This document shows positions 55,735-64,000 of a stretch of 64,000 bases of DNA, piece after piece. Position numbers and translations under genes: made by a program. Source of the DNA: Macrotrachela quadricornifera (taxonomy: Eukaryota > Rotifera > Eurotatoria > Philodinida > Philodinidae); the NCBI GenBank assembly GCA_022393335.1, contig JAJEKB010020411.1, positions 242,452 to 306,451 of the forward strand, in the 5' to 3' direction. Position 1 is the stretch's first letter, and the number at the start of each line of letters is the position of its first letter. The notes under the pieces were generated by a model. It saw only the letters and a program-made list of their open reading frames with translations. It was not told the DNA's origin and did no database searches.

Positions 55735-58364
55735 TTATCTGTGATTGGAATCATTGCTGTTGTTTTTGTGTTTTGATTGCGTCTTTTTGTTGTATGTTGT
55801 GATGAGCTTTCTCGACACGCTTGTTGTCTTTGTCAAGAAGCGTACTTCATATCTCCTCTGTGATAGATATTCCAATTTCATCGAAAAACTTAACCAATCC
55901 AGAACGGCCATGGTTGAAGAAGATAGACGCAATGGCTGCTGCCCCTCTGACAAACTAAAACCATGAATTTTGGTCTTAGGCAATATTGACCACAAAATCG
56001 AGTTTATACTTTCATTAGCATTTTGTGTAGAACCTCGAAGGCAACGTTGTAATAGTAATGGATCAGTTAATTTATCTGTCATAGGTATCAATATATCGAG
56101 AAACACCTATGGAACATTAGAAGAGTTTCAAAATATATAAAAAAAAATGTCAGTTACTCTTACCGTATCAAGTCGTTTTGCATCTTTAATTGAATCTGTT
56201 TTTTCTGTTATAGGAACATGTTTATCACGTTGATAAGAGCACCAAGACTCTCGTCCAGTAGGACAAAATAAATGTTGAAGTGCACGATCAGGTTGTTTTA
56301 TATTGTGGAAGAAGGATGCACGACAATTTTTTACCATGAGTGCTACTGCATTATCTTCATCCATATCTAGAAAATAATCTAAATTTATCAATATACAAAA
56401 ATAATCCATATACCTTTAACTAATTGACTACTCAACCGAATCGCCAAACCATAAGATTCCGATAACTTTTGCTCCATACTTTTGGTCATTCGACCTATAC
56501 TACCACCATAAGGTTTACCATCAGCTAGACGTCGTCGTCGACGTGTTTTAGTATTTGATGATGAAACACGTGTTTGCTGTTTTGTTGTTGTTGAATGTTT
56601 CTCATGTACTTCTTCAAAACATGTGTGTCTATTTTTCAATGTCTTTAAATAATTAGAAACTCGCTTCTTCACGTGATTTATACAATCTTCTTTTCTTACA
56701 ATACAACTCTTATATTCATCTGATGAAAGAAACGAACTAGAAATACAGTTGTCAATATATTTATCTTCAACTAACAAACCTGTAGTTATCAAATTTTCAG
56801 CAGATATTGAATGTGGACGATTATTGAGTAACATATTAGCATAGATGTGTTTAACACCTTCGTAAGCACTAGAATCACCATTGCTAATCATATTGATATA
56901 TCGAACTCCTAAATATTAATGTTTTAACGNNNNNNNNNNNNNNNNNNNNNNNNNNNNNNNNNNNNNNNNNNNNNNNNNNNNNNNNNNNNNNNNNNNNNNN
57001 NNNNNNNNNNNNNNNNNNNNNNNNNNNNNNNNNNNNNNNNNNNNNNNNNNNNNNNNNNNNNNNNNNNNNNNNNNNNNNNNNNNNNNNNNNNNNNNNNNNN
57101 NNNNNNNNNNNNNNNNNNNNNNNNNNNNNNNNNNNNNNNNNNNNNNNNNNNNNNNNNNNNNNNNNNNNNNNNNNNNNNNNNNNNNNNNNNNNNNNNNNNN
57201 NNNNNNNNNNNNNNNNNNNNNNNNNNNNNNNNNNNNNNNNNNNNNNNNNNNNNNNNNNNNNNNNNNNNNNNNNNNNNNNNNNNNNNNNNNNNNNNNNNNN
57301 NNNNNNNNNNNNNNNNNNNNNNNNNNNNNTCCGTTCTGCTCCCCAATAGTTATGACCTTATCCGACAGGGTCCTTTGTATTAGCATATGACACATATTAA
57401 AGCTCTTACCCATTTTTTAAAACTGAGCAGATGTTAATGTACGTTTTTTTCCTTCACACGTTTCACAACGTGTGCTTAGAGTCTCAAAATCCAAACAGAA
57501 TCCTGTATCAGCATCAATTAGAAAAACAACACCATACATTAATTGATGTCCCCTTTTTTTCCAAGTACCATCGAGAGACACCGTAAGATTTAAAATTGTT
57601 TTGGAATCACTCTGTAAATCATCACGAATCTTATTGATTAACATCAAGAAGTCTGCATCAGTAAAATCGAATAATTGATCATATCTAAATGAAACTGTAT
57701 AATATAGAGTAAAAAGATTAAACTACTTACAAATTATGAACTTGTTGGTAAAAAGTTGAACGGTGTGGCATACCAATTCCTAATAATGCAAGTACAAATT
57801 GAGTAGTGTCATAACCAGTTCTACTTATTGCACTTGCTGCATATAAATGTTGATTAGGTTCTGGAATTTGACGTGAAGATTGAGCAGGAAAGTTGGGCAA
57901 GTCTGTCATTTTATTACAAATAGAACACTTCAGTCCATTTTTGTGAAATAATCCAAAGCTTTTTCCACTATCAATAATCAACTCAAGTCGACCACCAGGA
58001 CATATATGAGCTTTATTAATACATTCTTTCAAATGATTCACATCGAAAATTTGACTTAATCGTTCGGTAACTTCATGAACTGAAGCACTATAAAAGATCG
58101 AAGCTTGAATATTATTATTAAAAAAAGTATATCTTACCTTTCAATCGATAATCGTATCTTTTCAAAACTACGTGAAGTAAAATTTCCATTAGAAATTATT
58201 TTTGTGTTGGAGTTGGTTGATGAGTATGTCTCATCAATTGAGTTCATTGGTATTATTTGATCAGAACTTGTTGAAATGAATGATGATCGAAGAACTCGAT
58301 CAGACATTCGAATAGGAGAAGATTTATCAAAATATTCATCATTAAAACTTTCATCAGAAGTCAT
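55735..58364 (-). CDS. Mutator-like-domain transposase, six or more exons, gap inside
   Basis: Exons by frame-keeping GT-AG junctions: 58364-58138, 58079-57731, 57684 to about 57420, gap, 56908-56414, 56366-56164, 56106-55735. Diagnostic pieces in order: 'CPGGRLELIIDSG', 'CSICNKM', 'VSLDGTWKKRGHQLMYGVVFLIDADTG' (first Asp), 'NMISNGDSSAYEGVK' (second Asp), 'RMTKSMEQKLSESYGLAIR', 'FCPTGRESWCSYQRD', 'CLRGSTQNANESINSILWSILPK' (acid residue of the NES motif). This DGTW...GDS...TQNxNES series marks a metazoan transposase family listed as 'Mutator-like transposase domain'. The TTAA flank points instead to Kolobok, so the superfamily stays open. No stop codon in the visible exons except at the gap edge, so the copy may have been active recently. 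Confidence 0.8.
56930..57329. other. Assembly gap (400 N)
   Basis: Interrupts the transposase gene between the DGTW exon and the GDS exon. Any domain there is unseen. Confidence 0.99.
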
Positions 58365-59180
58365 TCTTTTTTTTTAATAGCAGTTAGCAAACAAATTAAC
58401 GTTTAATTATAACGATCTACCTTATTATCTTGTTCTTTGTATTCAATTTATTACTGTATTGATAATAATAATAATAATCCGATTTTTTTATCAAATTGAA
58501 AAATAAATTTATTTCAGTTTTATCATAGATGTATGAGAATGAACAATTTCAATAATAGAACATAACAGATGTCACTTGTGACTATACTTCTTTTTCTCTA
58601 TTTTTATCAATGATCAGTTCAGTACGTATTTATGATTATTTGAACAGAATAAATTAAAATTCTGTGAGTCCTTTATATTTGTAATAAAATTTTTCAAGTT
58701 TCATGATTTTTTAAAAATTTATATGTTCCGAACAATGATCAATAGCAAAGTTGTAGCGCTTGAAATTCTCTATCGAATGGTTAGTAATAAAAAACTTTTT
58801 CATAGGAATATAATCCTAAAAACACGACTGAAAGTGATTGGAACATGAAAAACATGACAAATTTATGCAGTGTTTGAACCATAAATATTACAGAAAGTTT
58901 TCGTTATCATTTTGAATATATTTGCAGTCGATAGAGAAATTTTTTCTCTATCTTTTGATATAAAAATAGTTATATTTTTTTTTATTTTGTGGTCACAATT
59001 TGAGAAACATGGGGCCAACTTCAAGACCCATTTTTGACTAAAACCTAGGTTTTCTGATATCTCATAACTCGGTCAAATTTGAACCAAAAGATGTAAAACT
59101 TTCAGAGTATATGTAAAAAACTTTGCTCTATTTAATGAGCCTATTAAAAGAGCATTTGGCTAGCCACGACCCCCCCCCCC

Positions 59181-61019
59181 TAAATATTCAAATGAAATCC
59201 GAAACAAATATCGTGCAACTGAAAGTAGGGAAACTGTGACTCGTCCTTTAGTTATAAGGCTAAAATTTGGGAAAAACGTTTCTTCTACCTCACTAAGACT
59301 GTATAAAATACATTTACAATGTTTTAATTATGCATTTAGCTCAAAATGGACTACTCCCTGGCAAAAAATATGGGTCACTGTGGGTGATTGTATGTTTAAA
59401 AAATCAATGTTCATGGGAGACCGTTTTTATATTTCACTTTTTTGGCTCATTGTGGGATCAGCTCGTCGAGCTCTATCTACCTACGATGTCGGTTTTCGAT
59501 TCGTGGCTCATTGTGGATCATCTTGTGTTTTACAAACACCCAAAGAAACGAACGTTGAACACATGGTTATACAGCAAATATTTTTTTCTTCCTCTCCAAT
59601 TTTCTGGTATATACATATATATATATATACATATATATGCGATCATACGCACATGAGATAAGTGGATTTAGTTTGAAAGAAGGAAAGAAATATGTAGATT
59701 ATTATTTTCCAGTTAGAGTTTATTTTTTACTTATCAGAGACAACAATGGAAGATCTCATTTTTGGCGTTATCTTCATAGAAGACAATAGCTATTGATTGA
59801 TTAGTTTAAATTGAGCAGATATTTATTAAAATATATTGTACCTATGTGAAAAATACTATAGATGCTGAATAGTTACTAACACTTCTGTTTCTCATCAAAA
59901 ATATAATATTTACAATAATTTTTTCAAAAAAGACTGTCTAATTGCTTAACATTGTGTGCCATGTTTTGGATCGACGTAGAATCTTTTTCTTGTAAAATTT
60001 TTTTTTATCATTTTGTGGAAGAGAAAAAGTTGTACAACATATGTGAAATTCAGCGTGAGGTCTTTTAAAATGACTGAATGGCAGCTAATATTCTGAAAAT
60101 TGTCAATCTTAGACAATATTTGAGAAATAACTCTCGATCACCACATTGAAACATACTCTGTATATAGGTAGTTTTGTTCAGCTTTCAATGCTCTATCTTT
60201 TGGTATATTACACGAAGAGTTTCATTAACTTAATGTTATCTAAAAAATCTCCACTTTTTACGAACAATTTTTCGTAATATTTTTCAAATATCATCGTGAG
60301 CGTTCGATAGTAAAATCAAGCTAACTTTTCGCCAGATCATCCAAATGCGCTAAAAATTTGGATTTGGGGATTTTCAGTGATGCTGAACACGATGAGAATA
60401 TTAAATCGAAATTTTTTTTTTGACGAGTGCTTCGATTTCTTGATAGCCTCGTGTAGGCTCTCCTAAGTACCTACCTATCTATCTATCTATCTATCGACCT
60501 ACATATCGATCTATCTATTTATCTATCTGTCTACCAACCTACATATTTATCCATCTATCTAAGAAAAGAAACTCCCTAGGGAGTCCCTGTACAGTGACTC
60601 CCTGGGAAGTTTTTAACTTACTCCATAATCCCTAAAAATGGAGGATTCTCCAGGGAGTCACCAAGCGAATCCTCGGGGAGTTCCCGTACTTCAGGGATTC
60701 CCTGGGAACTCACTGGGAACTTTACGAGGGAGAATGGACTAGGGACTGCATAGCAGTATCCAAAAGTAATGACAACGACATTTTAGTAGCGCATACTAAG
60801 CTTGATCAAAGTTTCTTTTTACAACGGATGATAGAGAAACAAATACTCTATCGTTTCTATGGTATTTGATCACTATTGAACTAATATTGTTATGATGAAA
60901 TTTGGATAAAAACTGTTTTTATTGAATGATAGATTGTTACAGTAGGCCATAATGAATGTGCCACTTTTGTACTTCGCTTTATTATTATTTGATGTGTTGT
61001 GTCAAAAAAGAAATTTACA
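59181..61019. other. Intergenic with simple repeats
   Basis: No gene recognised; the 141-residue frame at 59236-59661 has no domain. 59608-59640 is an (AT)n tract. 60465-60560 is a CTAT/CTAC microsatellite. 60563-60725 has degenerate 'ccctgggaac / ggattcc' repeats. Confidence 0.5.
60465..60560. repeat. CTAT microsatellite
   Basis: About 24 tetranucleotides, mostly ctat with interruptions (ctac, cgat). Confidence 0.9.
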
Positions 61020-61455
61020 AGCACAAGACGCAGCGTGAAAAGAGAAGACCATTTCTACTGAGTCGCTTATTTTCTAAGTGCACGTTTTTGTCTTCAAAAT
61101 GTATAAAATTCTGAGAAATTAAATATCGATATGACGATAAACGAAATTTTCGTTTTGATAAAAGATTTATACATATTATCCTATCTCATCTTTTTATTAC
61201 TAGATATATTCCATTTAAAAAACAGAATACACGACAACGATGCAGTGTGAAAACTCGACATTTTACAAAGAAACCGATACAAAAATTCGATAGGATAAAA
61301 CGTATACATCTTTATTTAAGAAGGAAATCTCGTTTTTGTAACGTCAAAATTTTTTCACGCACATTTATTCTTACTTTTTCAAAACAAAACGTGCACTAAG
61401 AAAATAAACAATTCATGGAGAATTGTACAACTTTTCACACTGCATCTTGTAGTTG
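61020..61455. mobile_element. Foldback element
   Basis: Inverted arms: 'caagacgcagcgtgaaaag' near 61022 pairs with 'acttttcacactgcatcttg' near 61431, and 'ttttctaagtgcacgttttt' near 61070 pairs with 'aaacgtgcactaagaaaa' near 61388. About 150 bases each side. No target duplication defined. Confidence 0.7.
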
Positions 61456-62242
61456 TATATCGGCAAAACCAGCCAGCGGTCACCCATCTATGAGGAAGGT
61501 TTGACTTCAAAAGTAAGGAGAATGAACACTGTCAATCGAAAGAGCATCATCGATAATACCTTGAACAGATGTCGTTATTATCTGGAAGTTCGATTATACA
61601 ATGCCGCTAATACTACTCTCTCCATCATAGAGAGAGTAATACAAAAAGCTGATTGGGCCATTAGAGATCAACCGTTAATGTTCAATAAAAAATAGATTTG
61701 ATTGGTTTGAATTTGACAATTATTGATGGAAGTTGGCATGCTCTCTCAGAATATATGGCTTAAAAAAAGTTTCAATAATCATATATTTTTCTCACACGTT
61801 CAGAAACTATACCCATTTTTCATGAAATTCCGTAACAAAAACAACTTATAATGTGTCCTATTCTGTTTCACTAATTATTATTATAAAAAGAACTTCATCG
61901 GAAGATAGGTTTTAAAAAGCTCTATCAAACGTATATGTTTCTTTGAAACATCGCTTCTATTTTTGTGTATCTTTTTGAAAATTATTCCGTTACGGAATTT
62001 CATCTGAAAAAGTCCACCTATTATATTTTTAACTTAATTCAAATTTTATGCTTTGAAGTAAAATATATACAAGTGTTACATTTGCATATGTGTTACGGGA
62101 TGAACTTAAATCATCTTTTTTTGTCATCGGTTATAGATTTTTATCATTTTTTTTGAGCAAAATCTTCTAAAAGTCTTTCAATCTCTTTAATTTTAGATTA
62201 AATATTTGCTAGCTTCATAGTAAATACTATTTTTTTAAAATT
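61456..62242. other. Spacer with an 80-residue frame of unknown nature
   Basis: The frame 61453-61695 starts 'MYIGKTSQ', reminiscent of a GIY-YIG start, but nothing else of that domain follows. I do not call a gene. It may contain the 5' flank of the transposase gene at 62243. Confidence 0.35.
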
Positions 62243-64000
62243 ATGGCTCTTTCTGGTGCTGAACGAGCTCGACGTTGCCGAGAAAGAAAAAGAACAGGAT
62301 TGAGTGAGATTACGAAGCGAAAAGATCGGATACGTAAACGATTAGTTCGTTCCAAAATGTCTTCATCTGAATTAACTGCATTACGTCTACGTCAACATGA
62401 TAATCTTCGAAAATTTCGTGAAAAAACAAGGCAAGATGCTCTTCGTTCATCATTAAATTCATCAAACTTTACAACAAAGCAAGCAAAAGGCAAAGCATTA
62501 AACAAAATTAAATGTGCATTATCTGTAAATAAAAATAAACAAATTGAATTAATCACCAAAATTGCTGAAGAATTAAACATTTTGAAATTAGAAAAAAAGC
62601 ATGAACGTAAATATCAGTCGATATCATTAGAAGTAAAAAAGAAAGTTTATGATTTTTATTGTCATGACGACGTAAGTTATCAATCACCAGGCAAAAGAGA
62701 TTTTGTTACAATGAAAGAAAATGGTACTAAATTAAAATTACAACGACGTTATCTTTTATTTTCATTACGTGAATTATACCAGTTGTTCATTGAAGAAAAT
62801 CCACAAACAAAACTTAGTTTATCAAGTTTTCAAGATTTAAGACCATGCAATATATTATACAAATCATCAATTCCACACAATGTATGTGTTTGTATTTACC
62901 ATGAAAATGTAGCATTAATTTTGAAATCATTAAGTGAACAAATTCACGGATGGAAAAACATTGATTTACATTCATTTATCAATTTAATGGTTTGTGATTC
63001 TGATAATCCATTATGTATGTTTCAAAATTGTGTTAGTTGTGCTCATAAATTTAAAAATGAAGTTAAAGATAAAATGATTGATTCATCATCAAGAATTAAA
63101 TGGACATTATGGTCAACATCAGCACAAGGAAGAGCTGAGAAAACTGATTATGAAGGACCAGTTTCTGAATGTGTTCAAGCCTTACAAGATAAAATTGAAC
63201 ATTTCTTATTTCATGTTTTTGTAAAGCGGCAGCAGTCATCATATTTTGAAATGATGAAAGCAAGTGTTACCAACAAAAAATGCCTCGTTCAAGTTGATTA
63301 CTCTGAAAACTTTGCCATTATTGACCAAAATGAAATTCAAAATGCACACTGGTCCAGAAAACAATTATCTTTATTTACTGCTTATTTATGGAGTAATCCT
63401 ATTTCTCAACCTATGGTTATTGTATCAAACGACAATTCACATAACAAATTTACAGTTTCTCAATGTCTTGAACATGTTCTTAAAAGTTTGCAATTACTTG
63501 TACCATCATTGGAAGAAGTTATAATATTTAGTGATGGTAGTGCAAGTCAATTCAAGCAAAGGTTTTTATTTCGGAATCTATCAGTTTTAGCTGAAAAATT
63601 TAGGATTTGCTTGTCATGGAATTTTTTTGCGAGCCATCATGGAAAAGGTAAGTGTTATTTAGGATCAATATGATGAATGAGTCTAATAAATATGAAAAAT
63701 ATCTTTGAAATAATAATTAGTTCACTAATGACGCTAAAGAAATATAGAAAAGAAAGAATTTGAGCGTTCAGTGAGTATTTCTAGTATTGTTGATGGAGTG
63801 GGAGGATCTGTCAAAAGAATGGTGTATCAAGATGTTATGGCTGGAAAAAGATGCACAAATGCAAGTGACTTCGTTCGTCTAATCCAAGATAGAAATACAT
63901 CTATTCTTATTGAAGAACTATTGATCAGTGAAATTAAAGATGCTCAAAAAGCACTCAATTTACTATTTGATAACGTGAAGGCTGTACCTAACATTCAAAA
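62243..64000 (+). CDS. DDE-type transposase-like gene, 3' end outside the window
   Basis: Exon 1 is 62243-63647, exon 2 starts at 63748 after a 100-base GTAAGT...TATAG intron and runs off the edge in frame. The N-terminus is a very basic, Arg-rich region (residues 1-75, 'RARRCRERKR'). Then come 'YQSPGKRDFV', a 'LQRRYLLFSLRELY' helix, a Cys/His cluster 'HNVCVCIYHENV' and 'CMFQNCVSCAHKF', then the catalytic core: 'LVQVDYSENF' (Asp near 351), 'VIIFSDGSASQFKQRF' (Asp near 428) and, across the splice, 'HHGKG...IVDGVGGSVKR'. I know this combination from uncharacterised transposon-derived proteins of invertebrates but cannot name a superfamily. No terminal repeat is visible upstream. The reading frame is intact over all visible codons. 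Confidence 0.75.

Larger units (their letters stand above)
54937..59180 (-). mobile_element. DNA transposon with about 0.57-kb terminal inverted repeats (Kolobok candidate)
   Basis: 4244 bases. Left repeat 54937-55516 and right repeat about 58610-59180 are nearly identical in inverted orientation, beginning with G runs and 'ctagccaaatgctcttttaa'. The left flank is TTAA (54933-54936); the right flank reads taaa, one substitution from it. A spliced minus-strand transposase (58364-55735) fills the interior. A 400-N gap (56930-57329) interrupts it. Confidence 0.85.

Noticed and set aside
56916..57413. Long minus frame across the 400-N gap
   Set aside because: Open only because N codons are not stops.
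59236..59661. 141-residue frame ending in an Ile-Tyr run
   Set aside because: The end is an AT microsatellite and the rest has no recognisable domain.
61453..61695. Possible GIY-YIG endonuclease start (YIGKTSQ)
   Set aside because: Only one motif matches, with no catalytic Arg/Glu context or neighbouring retroelement frame.

Overview
The window looks like a bdelloid rotifer chromosome, most likely Rotaria or a relative. It is AT-rich, with introns of about 30-60 bp, and it mixes animal genes with enzymes whose closest families are usually fungal or bacterial. It also carries F-box/leucine-rich pseudogenes and two-helix Cys-rich membrane proteins of types I know as expanded in bdelloids. The organism call is an inference; no ribosomal or mitochondrial marker is present.

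Layout. 1-2.5 kb: degenerate minisatellites. 2.5-3.8 kb: a secreted, probably GPI-anchored sorbosone/glucose-dehydrogenase-type beta-propeller. 4.7-8 kb: a foldback element and a solo LTR. 9.1-10.7 kb: a six-exon tryptophan 2,3-dioxygenase. 12.4-13.4 kb: a family 32 glycosyltransferase. 16.3-17.2 kb: a secreted, probably GPI-anchored nicotinamidase. 19.0-19.9 kb: a small two-helix membrane protein with a C-terminal zinc ribbon. 21.4-25.8 kb: two F-box pseudogenes.

26.4-36.5 kb is one pogo-type DNA transposon, broken by three later insertions whose target-site duplications I can read: a TTAA-flanked element, a full-length LINE with an 11-bp duplication, and a TA-flanked element inside the right terminal repeat. 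36.5-44.5 kb holds a piggyBac relic, a second TA element carrying a DDE_4-type element inside a minisatellite, two hAT-type elements with perfect 8-bp duplications, and a second solo LTR. 45.8-53.8 kb is a tandem trio of two-helix Cys-rich membrane proteins. 54.9-59.2 kb is a DNA transposon with about 0.57-kb inverted repeats and a spliced transposase. The right edge (62.2 kb to the end) holds the first part of another DDE transposase gene.

How they fit together. The host genes are not an operon. Tryptophan dioxygenase (de novo NAD route) and nicotinamidase (salvage in organisms with the Preiss-Handler route) lie 5.5 kb apart, which may be chance. The strongest signals are the nested transposon history and the membrane-protein cluster. 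I found no tRNA, rRNA or CRISPR. The assembly has two N gaps, at 41163-41172 and 56930-57329.
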